Shown here in pieces: positions 24,838 to 39,800 of a DNA stretch of 64,000 nucleotides (position 1 is its first letter; every line of letters begins with the position of its first letter). This DNA comes from Mactromeris polynyma. Lineage: Eukaryota; Mollusca; Bivalvia; Venerida; Mactridae. The notes under the pieces are model-generated. The model ran no database searches, was not told the DNA's origin, and saw only the letters and a list, made by a program, of their open reading frames with translations. A program made the position numbers and the translations under genes. The stretch lies in assembly GCA_032209605.1 (NCBI GenBank), contig JASFXZ010000010.1:6593385-6657384 (forward strand), written 5' to 3'.

Positions 24838-27800
24838 CTGTGATAATACAGAAAAACAAGAGGGACATGATGACGGGAAAACAACAATCCACAAAACACA
24901 AGGCACTTCAGAATTTATACATGTATTTTTAAAATCTATTTTTAGCTCATGTGACCTACTAATGCAGCAGACCCGAACCATTTATACAACTTTGAAAGAG
25001 GACCACCTTAGGATCATTCATTTCATTTCAATTTTGGTGAACATCTATAGTTTAGTTCTAGGAGGAGATGTCATGTATAGTTGCCAAAATATATCTATTT
25101 TTAGCTTCTGCGACCTACTTATGCAGCAGCCCAATACAAATTATGCAACTTTGAAAGAGCTCAACCCAAGGATCATTCCTGTGAAGTTTGGACAAAATCC
25201 ATTATGTGTTTTTTGGATGAAACGTCATTTAGAGAATATGTTGACGGACAACGATGGACAGCAAACAATCCTACTAGCTCACCATGAGAACCTCATGCTC
25301 AGGTGAGCTAAAAAGTAAAACACAGTGACATATAATAATCATGTTTCATTTTCAAACTGTTTTTACCAGTAATCATAACAATATACATTTCAACAAAATG
25401 TGAATAGGCTTTTATTAACTAGACTACCAAGCATATTGGTGCAACATATTATTTTTCAAGTACAGACAATCCGTTATGTCATCATTTAGCTTACATAAAT
25501 TGTGAAAATGGCAATCATGCTACCCCTAGAGAATTCTTTATAAACACACTGACAAAGCTGGAAAACTCTATTTGAAGCTATGCTCTACTATTATTGTTCA
25601 CTGCAATCCTGCCCAATTTCTTTCATTATTGTAGGATGTTACAACAAATCCATTCAAATAGTTTCAGAGTTTTGTTCCATACACAAGTGTTACAGAGACT
25701 CCTACCATATCCCCTTTCACCTTTGGTTGGTGATGCCAACATAGCATTCAGCTGTATTTATTCCTACAACATTGTCCAAAATCTGCTAAAATGTCATATG
25801 ACATGTAAAACACAATCACTTACCTTCCAGGTCCTCTCACTTTATAGCATACAATGATAGTTACAGTAAGTACGAGTATAAACATGAGTGCAGACAGAAC
25901 TGACAGTAATACAATGCCAGCTGTGGTCTGGATCCAAGGTACAGACTCTTCCGTAGCTTCATCAGCGATGTATTTCTCCACACGAGTTATCACAAATGAT
26001 GTCCAGCTTATACCTGAGAATGCAAACCATGCCTTGTGTCACAAAGTATAAACAAACTAATCTTACAGCAAGAAATATCAACAATCTTACCAACATTCCA
26101 AAGTTGTTGGTTGTAAAACCTTCTTAGTTTAAAGGTTACACTGACCATGAACTATCCACCTATCAGCATCAAGAGCAAAATTTTAATAAGGTCATCTAAT
26201 GACCCAAACAATCAACCGATGATGTCTGGTGACCTTTTCTAATGACTGAAAAGGAATTGCTGATATGCTTCAATTCTTTTGACCTTGACAAAAATCTTGC
26301 AATAACTTTTCTCATCAATGATACAAACTAACATGTTAAACTAAATACCTGTTATAACGTTAGCTGGGGTACCAGCATCGTCCGCAGCAGTAATAGCATA
26401 AGCTTCATTCATTGTCAGATATTCTTTGTCTATACTTATCTCTGACTCATCGTCTGTCTCATTATCATTCTTTACAACATAGATACGAACTGTACAAGTT
26501 CTGAAAACACAGATTTGTAAGCACAAACATATCACTTTCGGTCATTAACAATACAAATGTTTATCTATTAAGCTTTCATAAACAACAATTCATGACTGAA
26601 GCTTAAAACCTAGAAGAAGTCATACAGTCCTACTGCATGAACTTCCCTAAACTTTTGAAACATTTCAGCAGCCTTCAAATTTATGTAATATCTTTCGAGT
26701 TTTAAACACAAAGTCTAAAGAATTGTAGCTCAGCCTAAAATTAGTTTTCTATTTGAACTGCCAGCAGTATGAATAAGAGCACTGAATGTTATTGCCACTG
26801 TGAGCTAAACATATATAAGTGAATAAAATACCCACAACACTTCACTTATTGAATAGTGACTGAATTACTAAATTAACAGAGATAGAGAGATTTAAGTTGT
26901 TGCAGGGAACACCACATACACAAGACAATGCCTCCCTACGAAGACACCAAAGAAAACAACAGTCCACAAAACGTTAGGCATCGAGGAGGTGCAGGGGTAA
27001 AAACAACCAAGGACAATTTATGGGTACAATAAGGGGGAGAAAGTTTACGGTATGTGTAGTATTGACATGTTTGTCAGGTCTTTATTAAATAATACTCATC
27101 AAGTAAAAATCATGTTTTCGGATAAGTTTCACTCATGTTCTCAAGTTCCTATCCTTAATCCCTATCAATTAAATATCTAGTGTTGATATAAGTAGTGAAC
27201 ACCAAATCACATGTTAAATATCTAAAATAGCTAACATTCCCGATATAATTTAATATAACCTAGCAGTCATTTACAAGTTTCTTATCACGACAACCAGACC
27301 GCATATTCAGGCATTAGAGCCAAACTTTAGGTAACCGTATTATATTAAGTTTACACTTTGTTATTAGCATTTGTATTTTGTATATGATATCAATTTGTGC
27401 AGCTCAATAATATATGTTACTGTTTTCTATGTCATGTATGATGTTTTATGCACATATTTACTAGTTTATATTTGTTTTCAGTGCCTAAAAGAAGTGATAA
27501 ATAAATTGACTACAACCAACTTATGATTGTTGTTATATACAAAACAGCAAGCATATGAACATACAACACATGCAATACATCACTGAACAAGTCAAGGAAG
27601 TCAGTAATAAAAGGCCGAAAAGAGAGAGAAAAGAACATGAATATTATATTAATTAAAAGAACTGCACAGGAGGAAAGGGGAAGTAAACAAACATATATAA
27701 AGATAAACAGAAATGATAACCACACAGTGATTTACAGACTTGAAACTGTCAGTAAAAACATTGTCTCATAAAAGACAATAAAAGACTCACGCTGCTGTAG

Positions 27801-30800
27801 GTTCTAGAACACACCAACGTCTAGCTGCTGATGATGGATATGTCTGTTGGTACACGTTTGTAAGCAGATTAAGAAAAGTCGTCTCCATAGCCAGGTAACT
27901 ACTTTTACTGATACTCATGTAATAGTTTAGTATAACTTGTTCAGGGTCGTATGTATCCATTCTTACAGCTGCACCTGTTGATGATGAGAGTGGCGGAGTA
28001 CCGCTGTCTGTAGCAGCTACATACATCACGTACCCAACATTGGGTGTTGCTGTTGCCACCAGTGTTATATCACCTGTAATAACAAATAGTTCAGACAAAC
28101 ATTAATATATTACAGACAACACATACTAAATGCACACAGGAACCGAGAACATGTATCATGTTGTTTTCAAATGAAGTAAAACCCGCATTAAAGGCAGCAA
28201 GCAAAGAGTGGACACCAACTAACAACAACAATCCCAAATTCCCCCATTGAGATGTACTTGTACATGTACAAGTTATTTCGATTGATAATATAACTTTAAA
28301 ACCTTAGTAAATTGTTCTATTGATGGTGACATCTTGAAAAACAAGACAGGAAATGATGTCATACATGACAACAACTTTTGTAGACTTCGTAAATATTCCA
28401 ATAAAAGCTGTCATTCATTATCTCTGCGTTACAGGTGAAATTGTTATTCTATCTTAAGAAATGTATGCCGCACAGTTAGCAAATCATATAATATAATACA
28501 TTGTAATATTATTATGAAACAATCTGTAAATAAAAGAGTTTCACAAAAAACCAAGAAACAAAATGCTATAATCTTAGAAAGGATCACCAACGCAATGTTT
28601 CATGTTATTTATAACATGGACATTTTTGAGGGGCATAATATTTCACATGGTTACCTCTACCCACTTACTATTACATAAGGCCAATTTCCAACAGTTAATT
28701 AATTTCATGGAATGATGCAAACATTGACAACCTCTAACTAAAAACTTTTCAAGAGTTATTCCACCAATGGATATCACAACTTTTAGTAAAACTAATATAT
28801 AAAATCTGCTGAATTAGAGGTTATTAAATCAGTTTTTAAAATCCGCGTTAAAGTTGATAAATAATGACCCAAGTATTCCATTGATATACAAAAAATCATA
28901 ACTATAAACCCACATTATAAAACACAAAGCACATCTATAACAAGATAAATGAATATGAAGCAATTTACAATCATATCATTCTTTAATTCAGAACCATAGT
29001 ATAACTTTATAGCTTAGAATACAAATAAACTTACCAGTATTGGTATTCAAGGAAAACAGATGAGGATTATTGTTCTGTGCTACTGAGTAAGTAAATACAG
29101 AATTCACTCCTTGATCCAAGTCTGTTGCTGTAACCGTGGTTACTGTCACCTGACAACCATCATTGTAGGCTATCTCTGAGTTATAGAATGAGTCAGCAAA
29201 TACAGGAGCATTGTCATTAGCATCCCCAATAGTAATCTCCACAGATGTAGTAATAGACAGGGGAGGTAACCCTTGATCAGTTGCTGTTAAAATGAAATTA
29301 AAACTTGGATGTGTTTCTCGATCGATCGGTAGATTAACGTACAGAATAAAGTTTGTAGAATTAGCGCCAATGTACATGTTAGTTGTGGCATCTGCAATAG
29401 ACAGCACAATATCCTGGTTGATACCCATGTCAACGTCCGTTAAAGCAACCGTGAGAATGCTTGAATCAGCCGGAAGGTTTTCAGTGACTGTTGCTGTATA
29501 CAATGACTGACTGAAAGCTGGTTCATTGTCATTGAAATCTGTGACAATAATTGATACAGTTGCAGTAGAAGTAAGCGTGTTTGCCCCACCATCTGCCGCT
29601 CGCACAACAAACACATAAACATCTTCAGTTTCTCTATCTAGTGTTGCAGCTGTGGTGATAACGCCAGTTGAACCGTCAAGAGAAAAATGAGTGTGATCTC
29701 CAAGTATAGGGTAAGCAATTGTAAAGGCAATGGCTCCATTCGTTCCAGTATCTGCATCTGTAGCACTCACCTGATCTACTAGAGAACCACTTGGAACATT
29801 TTCAGATATATTAAATGTATAAGTGGATATTGGAGCCGGCTGGAATACAGGATTGTTATCATTTATGTCATCGATAGTGACTGTAGCAGTGACAGTCGCA
29901 CTTAGAGGAGAATCCCCATTATCCACAATAGTCACTTGCAAAGAATATTCATCGGTATGCTCCCGATCTAATGCATTAGCAACTTGTATGATTCCAGATC
30001 TACTATCTATGATGAAATCATTATCAGTGTTACCATTAGTAAAAGCGAAAGTTAAATCACTATTCTCGTTCTCATCTTCATCAGTGACTGTAAGGTTAAA
30101 CACAATTGTGTTAATCACAGTGTCCTCTAATATAGTGGTATCATATCCGCCGCTAACAACTGGAGGATTATCATTTTCATCAAGAAGCACTACTGTATAT
30201 GTAGCTGTTCCCGTATTTTGGGTGACAGTTCCTTGATCTGTCGCAAGTATTGTTAGTGTATGGCTGTTAAAAGATAGAAAACATCAGTTAATAATTTTGC
30301 TTATCTGCATGACATACAACTAGTCTTTTCGCTTTGTAAGTTTGAATTTTACTGAATTTCTACATCGACACAAAAATATTTCACAAATTGAGTAAAGTAA
30401 CCCTTGAAACACTTTCTGTGAATACAATGTTGAGATCACTCTAAAATTTTGTTCAAAATCTATTCTAAAAAGACGAAACTATTTGTTAAATTTATGGACG
30501 CCATCTTGGCAATCAATGAATAGCACTATTCGTACATCTGGCCTAAAATAAGATATTCCTTGTTTCCACTTCCACTATAAAGAATTCATTGTAAGTATAA
30601 AAAGGAAAATTATTGTTTAGAAATATGGTTCCAATTCTAAAAGAATCGTATCACTTCATTTATCTTTCTTTACGTCAAATAGATGATACAGATGTATAAC
30701 ACTGAAAGAGTGATGCTATTATAAATATGTTGGTGGCACAATCTGGTTTATATCTCATGTATTTCAAATGTATGTCAATTGAAAATTGTATTCAAAAAAA

Positions 30801-33800
30801 TAATTTTATATAAAAAAGACATGTCACTTGCCTACCTGCTGAACCTTTAATGACACGGGTCACAGGAGGCGAAACAAAAATATTGTAAAGATTGACCAGA
30901 AGCTAATCAACGCAGATAAATACAATACTAACCTAGGACTGGCCTCTCTATCTAGTTGATTAGTAACACTGATGGCACCAGATGATCCATCAATAGCAAA
31001 GTTTGTCCCAGGAGATAGAGAGTACACAATAACATTATTGTTATTTGCAGCTGAATCCATGTCTGTGGCTTTAGATGTGGCAATGACTATCCCCACAGAT
31101 GTTGATTCACTAATTGATATCGCAACATCGTTAGCTTGGAATGTTGGAGTATTGTCATTTATATCAATTATTGTGATTCTAACAATGCAAGATGATGAAA
31201 GTGGAGGGGATCCAGCATCTATGGCTTGTACAACAAGATCATATGAAGTAAGTATCTCATAATCTATGTCAGCATTAGTTGATATAACACCTGATGAACC
31301 ATCTATAGAGAACACAGTTGCTCCCGGTCCTGAATTAATGGAGTATGTTACTGCTCCATTACCACCGGTATCAGCATCAGTAGCAGTTACTGTAACAACC
31401 GAGGTTGGTGTTACTACATTCTCATCTAAATTTGCTGTATAAACATTTGATGTAAACACTGGCGTTTCATCATTGGCATCTGTGAGAGTGACAGTTAAGG
31501 TTAATGTGGATGATTGCGTATCAGGTGTTGTCTGCTCAGTGTCTTGTACTTCAATCTCAAGGGTATATAGAGGGGTAGCGTCGTAATCTAAAGCATTAGC
31601 AACTCTCAAAGTTCCATCAAACATGTCTAAAGAAAATGCATTGTTGGTATTTCCAGTAATAAAGTAATACCTGAGTATAGCAAAGTCACCAGTGTCACTG
31701 TCAGAAGCCACAGCTTGATAAATACTGTTACCTATAGTCTCTGACTCAGATAATGTTACTGTGTCAGCAGTGGAGGCGAATGAGGGAGAGTGCTCATTGA
31801 CTGCTACAACTTGAATGGTGACTATAGTCGATGCCTCAAAGCTGGGAGTACCTTGATCAGCCACTTTCACTGTAAGGATATAAATTGATTGTGCGTTTGC
31901 ATCCACTGTACCATCCAATGTTATCCATCCAGTAATCCCATCAATACTAAATGGGTTACCGTTGTTCCCACTTGTTATAGAATACTGTAGACCAGTTGTA
32001 CCTAATGTACCAGAATCATCGTCTGTAGCAGACACTTGTACTATGCTAGCTGAGGTCCCGGAGATATTTTCATTTACAGTTGCTGCATATGTTGCTGGAT
32101 TAAATTCAGGATAATTGTCATTTTCATCAGTGATTGTAACAGAGAATGTAGTTTCAGATGACTTGACATCAGCATCTCCACTCAGCATGTCACTAGCAGC
32201 AACAGTCAATGTGTATGCAGCTGTGTTTTCGTGATCAAGAGGACCTGATACTGTTATCCAGCCTGTTGATTTGTCAATGGAAAAATGACCAGCACTATTT
32301 CCAGTGGTAATTTCATACCTAATATCACCATGTGTTGACCCCACATCAGTGTCAGTTGCAGAAACCCGTACTACCTGATCACCAAATGCAGAGCTCTCCA
32401 GTAATGTAGCACTGTAAGGTGTGCCTTGGAATGCTGGAATCCCTTCATTCACTGGCTCAACATATATATACATAGTTACAGATGTGATGAGATTTGTGGC
32501 ACCTTGATCATCAACTTCAACATTTAAAGTATAAGCTGTTGTAGTCTCGTAGTCTACAGAAATTTGTAGAGTAAGCACACCTGTACCACTGTTGATCTGA
32601 AATTTAGAATCTCCATTCCCACTGGTGATAGCATATAACAAGGTAGGGGAAGATACAACATCAATATCATCACAGACTGGCGTAATCAATGTACTGCCAG
32701 CAATGGTATCTTCAGCAACATTTACAGTATAAGTTGAAGCATCACAGGTTGGATAATTGTCATTTTCATCCGTCACAGTAACAACAATACTAGTAGTTGC
32801 TGTAAGAGCATTCACAGTTCCATCAGCCACTTCAATTACCAGGGTATAAGAAGTTGTTAAAGGATTATCTCGGTCTATTGTTTTCTGAGTTTGAATTATT
32901 CCACTTGAAGTTCCAATTTTGAACTTATTGTCAGCATTTCCTGAGGTGATACTGAATATGAAAGTACTGGCAGAGACATCAGCATCTGTAGCATTGACAT
33001 CATATATAGTTGTACCTATAGCAACATTTTCAGCAATAGTCGTGGTGTATGGACCAGGTGGGCTATATACTGGAGTCTCATCATTTACGTCTATAAGGGT
33101 AATTGTTACAGTAGCATCAACAGTGTTGGTCCCATCAGAAGCTTGTACAGTGACATCATAGCTTGAGGTTACTTCAATATCTAAAGCAGCATTAACACTA
33201 ACTAGGCCTGAATTAGAATCTATAGCAAACTCAGTATGGCCCGATGTGACAGAATATATCAGAGTGTTTCCAACTGTTAGATCACCATCAGAACATGTAA
33301 CTGTGACAACTGAAATACCAGTGGTAGCATCCTCACTTACGGAGCCAGTGTACAACGATGAAGTGCAAACAGGTTCCACGTCATTTAAATCATTCACTGT
33401 CAGTGATATTGTAGCTAAACCAGTAAGGAATGTAGCTTCTTTATCAACAGCGTGAACAACAAGTGTGTAACTATTGACAGTTTCATAGTCGAGGGAAGAC
33501 GTAAGTTTCAAATCTCCGGTTGACCTGTCTATACCAAATTTACTGCCAACATTTCCACTAAATATGCTGTAAGAAATTGAACCTAAAAATAGATGAATAT
33601 TTTTACATATCATTATAATTATTTGAATAAATAGATGAATTTGTCTTTACTGGAAATAGGAAATCAATTTCATGTCTGACTACTGAAGAACACTCAGCTT
33701 AAACAGTTTCACATAGTCAGTAATTATAATAAGTTTGAATCAAAAGTCATCTTCAATCTATTGACAAAAATTATCATAAATTTAAAACATTAATTGTTGT

Positions 33801-36800
33801 TTCTCTTCTCTAGTTTTCAAAGGATAAAGTTTGTGCTAACACATCCAAGTATTCTCACTGTAAATCTTTCTAAGGTAAAACATTATGTAGTCAAATTTAA
33901 TGAAATGATGACAGTGCAAGGTTCCAACAATAACGGTGAGTTAAAAGAAGGAATTGAACGAATGAACTCCAGAAACAAGAGTTAACTGACTTCATGTATA
34001 CATGATCTTGTGAACATGGCTGCCTATTAAAATACTAGAGTTAAGTTTAAATTATCATTGAATGAATATTTTAGTATGCTAGAACACACCTGCTTGACCG
34101 ATATCATTATCTGTGGCATTTACTGTGCCTATAATAGTACCAACTGTTATATCTTCATCTTGGTTGAAGTTGTAGACAGCTTGGCTGAATATAGGCGTAT
34201 TATCATTGATATCTACAAAAACAAAACTCTAAAATTTAAGATCCTGCTTTTCCCCCTGACTCTTGCAAATTCTTTCCTATCACAAATTTACAACTGCTAC
34301 TAGTTAATTTCAGTAGTTTCTGAAATGTACACATGAATGCTTTCTGTAAGACCTGATAAGCCAAATTTAATTACAATAAAATAAAAGAAAGTATCCAGAG
34401 TTCATAACAAAGAAAGTGAACATAGGCACCCTCTTATTATGTAACAAAACCTTCAACTAAGTACCATTATTTGAAATAATTGATACAAAGGTATTATTAT
34501 GTAAATTATTGAGACATCACAAAAAGATATGCTTTTTATTATCAGAATTCAGTTGGCAATTGTTTTCTGGTAATATCAATTGGTAATTATTTTATACACA
34601 GCAAACGTTTGTCTTCACTATGGTGCCATTCTTGAAAACAGATTCCAACTGTGAATACTGCTCCATCCACCTTCCCATTATTTTTCCTTGTAATATTCAC
34701 AAATCTCGAGATTGCTTGGGACATGCTAAAAGCAAGAATACAGGGGGCCTTATTCTGACACAAACATTTTAAGACTGAAACTCAGCCTTAGACTTGTAGA
34801 CAATGTAAGAGCATAAAGAACATTTAACTTTTTAAAGTCTAAGTCTGAGTTTCAGTCTTAAAATGTTTGTGAATAAGGCCCGAGGTAATATCCAAGGTGT
34901 TAAAGAGTTTACAGTTTAAGGTGTAACTTATAACACCTGACAGTGTTTACCTGATATAGTAATGGTCAGAGAAGTGGTGGTTGACAATGGGGATGGTGAG
35001 GTGCCGCCATCAGTCACAATAATTTCCAGAAGGTAATTGTCTGTTGTTTCTCTATCAAATACAACAGTTGTAGTAATCTCTCCACTAAGTGACACCAAAA
35101 ATTCCCCTCCTGAAACATAAATCAACATCTATAATATAGACAACACAGTGTCAACATGACGTGATAGTGAATTGAGTGGCTTAGAGTAACTGCGGACTAA
35201 TTAAACACCATCTACACCAGCGGCAATCTAGTGATAAAGTCATTAAAACCTGATTTGAATATTACATTGAAAAGATAACAGGAGCAACATAATAACCCAT
35301 TTCTAGAGGCAAATCACATCCACTAAAAGATAAATGTGGATGCAAATGATAAACATTTAGACAATAGTCAGCCTTTTTAAAGTTTATCCGACACATCTAC
35401 TCAGAAAACCTTCTTTTAAAAGTAATTATCTTTGACATTTACTTCACTTTGATGCAGCTTTTTAAAATATTAAAAACTGTAACAATTTTTAGATCTTGAA
35501 AAATAATTTAATATTCAATGACAAAACTGAGCATATATACATAATTTACCAGCTTGTGGAAGTATGTCAAAGTGTTGTTTTTTGACGTAAAGGACCTTAG
35601 CATTATTTTAGAAACACAAGTATACACAAATACCAATGGACACAACTTTCATGTACCATGTAAGTAACAGTAATGATATTTATCATATTCTGTCTAACAT
35701 TACTGGGCATAAATCAAGATTAAACTGAACCAAACCTGCATTTCCACTACCAAAGGTGTATGTCGATATATCATTGTTTGGAGAATCCGAGTCAGCATCA
35801 GAACATGTGAGTTGTGCAATAGGTGTACTTATAGGGGTACCAGACCCTTCCTGTATACTAACACTATACAGTGAGCTTGAACATACTGGTGAGAAATCAT
35901 TTACATCAGATATTGTCACTGTCAGTGTGTACTGTGTTGTGAGGGCACCTGTAAAATGTAATAATATAACAGTACCAAGGTATAGTACATAATTCAAAAA
36001 CTTTGCAATAGAAAACCTTTGAATAAGAAGAGCGCTACCAGTAAATGCAGTCTGTAGGTTACAATATCGTTGGTACTTTCTCAGAACCTGAGCTCACTGG
36101 CATGTTTAACATTTTTGTGGGCTCCAGCTATGTAAAGTAATAGCTCTTTATTTTTTTCATAACAGACTTGTAAGCTAAAACTATTCAAATGACACAAATG
36201 TTTCATCCTTTTGGATGAACAGGGTGTCTGGACAGTAAGAAGAAACCACCAATCAACAAACAACACAGTTCTAGGGTGATCATAAAGGTGATTTCAGTTT
36301 TTACATACATATTTTACTTATCAGATTTATATGAATAATTATATTACAATTCAAAACATGTCGGCGTTCAGTGCATAAGTTTTCTGCAATATTTCCTATT
36401 CAAGAACTTACTTGGGTTTGTTCCGCTATCAACAGCTTCAATCAGTACTGTATAGGAATTGGTGCCCTCACGATCAAGACTCCCACTAACAGTCACCTCT
36501 CCATTCGTCGGGTCAATAGCAAATTTTCCATTAGCACCAGATGCAATGCTGTATGTCAGAACACCATCATCCCCATCATCACCATCAGTAGCATCTACGT
36601 CAACAACAAGTGTGCCAGTGGCTGAATTTTCATCAATTGTTTGTGTGGATGGAGCGGAAGAAAGGATTGGGGTATGCTCATTATAACCAAGAATTTCAAT
36701 CTCCACTGTAGCAGTACCTGACAGGCTTCCAGCATCAACTGCACTGATTACCAATGTATAAGACTTTGTTGTCTCAAAATCTAAGTTTGAATTGTCAATT

Positions 36801-39800
36801 ATAATAATGTCAGCTGTATCGGTTGTTCCAGTAATAGCAAATATATTGTCACCATTTCCACTGTCTATGTTGTAAGTAAAAGTAGTATCATCTACGTCAA
36901 CTATGCTAACAGTCACAACAGTTAAGCCGTTGGCAGCATTTTCTGACACAGATAATGCATAAAAACCAGGATCAAATTCTGGGGTACCGTCATTGAAATT
37001 TGTTACTGTAATAGTAACAGTAGCAGTTGTGCTGTCAGTGTTAGGGTTAGTTCCATCATCAGTAGCAACAACAATCACTTCATAAGTAGTTTGAGTCTCA
37101 TAGTCTACTTCAGCTTTCAGTATTACCTCACCTGAATTTGGATCAACATCGAAATTCGCCATTACTGGATTCAGTGAAAATGTAATCGATTCATCTGTAT
37201 CTCCATCACTGGCTGTCACAGTAAACACTGTACTTCCAATAACTGTATTCTCTATGACATTGGCAGAATAAGTTAAACCACTAAATTCAGGTGTATTGTC
37301 ATTTACATCTGTAACATCAACATTAACAGTTGCAGTGGTTGTCAGAGAAGGCGTTCCTCCATCACTGACTTCAAAAACTATGGTGAAATATTTCTCCGTT
37401 TCATAGTCAAGAGCAAGAACAACTCTTACTGCTCCATTTGTGTCAATAGTGAACGTAGACGTACCACTAGCTGGAGTTACACTAGTCTCTGTGTATGACA
37501 ACAAAGCATTCAGACCTGTATCTGCATCTATGCAGTTCAGTGACAGCAAGGTAGTTGGAAGAGTTGTATCCTCAGGCACAGACACCGAGTTAACGACTGG
37601 AGTACAAACTGGAGTCTCATCATTCTTGTCAATGATTGTAAAAACAACAGTAGTACTTCCAGTTCTAGGTGCAACACCATCTCCATCAACAGCTTGAATA
37701 ATTATCATATAGGGATTGGAAGTTGCAGTCTCAAAATCTAGGGAACCAGTCAGTATGATATCACCGCTACTACTATCTACTGTGAACTTGGAGTCATCGT
37801 CACCACTTGCTATACTGTATGTAATTGTACCTAAAAAATAAAGGTTTTAGGCCAATGATGTACAACTTACCAATCTGTCTTAAATAAAATCCACTCCTTA
37901 TTTAAATAAAACGCGCAGTGCACCAACTATATCTAGAACAGATTCTAAACAACATGAATTTCTTACAGACATGAAAGACTACAATCAAACCTTCATGACA
38001 ATTCAATGCCTGCAATCATACAGTATGTAGTTAGATATTTTTTGTCGCGGAAATTGTTTGGGTAAATCATACATTCACAAAGTTCCATGATATTCAACAA
38101 GTAATGTTCCATAGTTTCCTCAAGATTGTTTAAATACTGATAAACAAGAGCTTTGCCAATAGACTCTGTAATATATGTGTAATATAGATACCATACAATC
38201 CAGTATCACCATCAGTGGCACTAACACTAAGAACTGTAGTTCCTATAGCAATATCTTCATCCTGATTCACATTGTATGTTGCCGAGGCAAATACTGGATC
38301 ATGATCATTTATATCTATAAATAGAAGAACATGTACATACACTTCTTTGTACCTATTCTAAGAGTGTACATAGTGTGTATGACAGAATTGTACACTTGGT
38401 CAGAATCGACCAAGGTAGTCCAGGACAAGTGATTTCATGTCTGCAACTTTAACTACATGGCCACAGAGGCCAATGACGTGTAAAAGCATTTCCATCATAA
38501 TCAAACAAATTGTTTAAATAGTATGTAATTGTAAGTAAGTTTTCACTGCGAAGTTAACTCAAAGCTAGATTTTGAATGATTAATAGCTAGATAAATATTT
38601 TCTTCATGTACATAAAACGGCCTTTCTGGCCATTAAAAGACATAGATGCCTATCAAATGCCTGCATGGACAAACTACAACAAGTTTAACATACGTTACTG
38701 AGTATGTGGTGAAATTCTTGATTTTGAAATGCCTGAGAATTTGAAAATTCCAGAAAGTCACAAAAATATCAACCAGTGTAAATTTCCTTGTTCACAGAAA
38801 TATATTTGTATATTCTGTCTACTAATTTGATGAATCAATTCTGATTTCAGTGGTGTGCAAACGTTGCCATGTGCAAAATGTCCGAAATTGCCAAATTGGG
38901 AACTTTTTTAAATTATTCAGTATTACTATTAAATAGACTTGTCAATAATATACAATACCTGAGACAGTAATAGTAAGAGTGGTTGATGTACTCAAAGCTA
39001 TACCACCACCATCTATAACTTCAATCACTAAGTTATAGTTGTCCAATGTTTCCCTATCTAATGAGGCTGCTACTGTCACTTCACCAGTTGGTGAAATACC
39101 AAAATCTGACCCTACAACATTTCACAGCAACTTTAATAGTGTACCCCAATGCAATCTGACTTTGAAAGTATTCCGCAGGGTTCATATTTAAGAAATCACC
39201 TATAACATTGTGAATCTCGAGATCAGAGCTGAGAGGATTGGAAATAAAAATGAGACAAATGACAGAAACATGCTATCGATACTCTTTCATATGATATTAT
39301 TGCTATTAAACAGTATCATTTTTACTTCAATTTACATTATATTCCAATAAGTCAAAAAGTAATATATGTAAAATCACCTACCAGTAATTGTATATGAAAG
39401 GATAACATTGTTTGGATTTTCGGCATCTGAATCTGTACAAGTCAGCTGAGCTACGGACGTCGCCACAATGGAATCCTCTGCAATTGTTGCTTGATACAGT
39501 GTTTGTGTACATACAGGTGTTACATCATTGGTATCCGTTACTGTCACAGTCAGCGAATATGTGGCACTCAGGGCACCTGTAGGTAAAAGCAGAAAATAGT
39601 TTTGCAAAACTCATAATGAAAATCCAAACAATGGCCAATTAATGCCATTAGCTCACAGTCCTAAACAAAATCGTAGTAACCTCATGTCATGCCTTAGTCA
39701 TTATCAAAATATGTCCACATCATTTGGGAAGAATAACATAATGCATTGATGTGAACATGTTTTTGCTTATAATAGAAATATTAGATATTATTTATTATGA

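Noticed and set aside
24764..25306. 180-codon plus-strand open frame
   Set aside because: It is antisense to the cadherin tail exon at its start and then runs through a repeat element with duplicated halves; no protein motif.
29823..30236. 137-codon plus-strand open frame
   Set aside because: Exact antisense of cadherin repeats, where few stops are expected because of the biased codon content of DxNDN and LDRE motifs.
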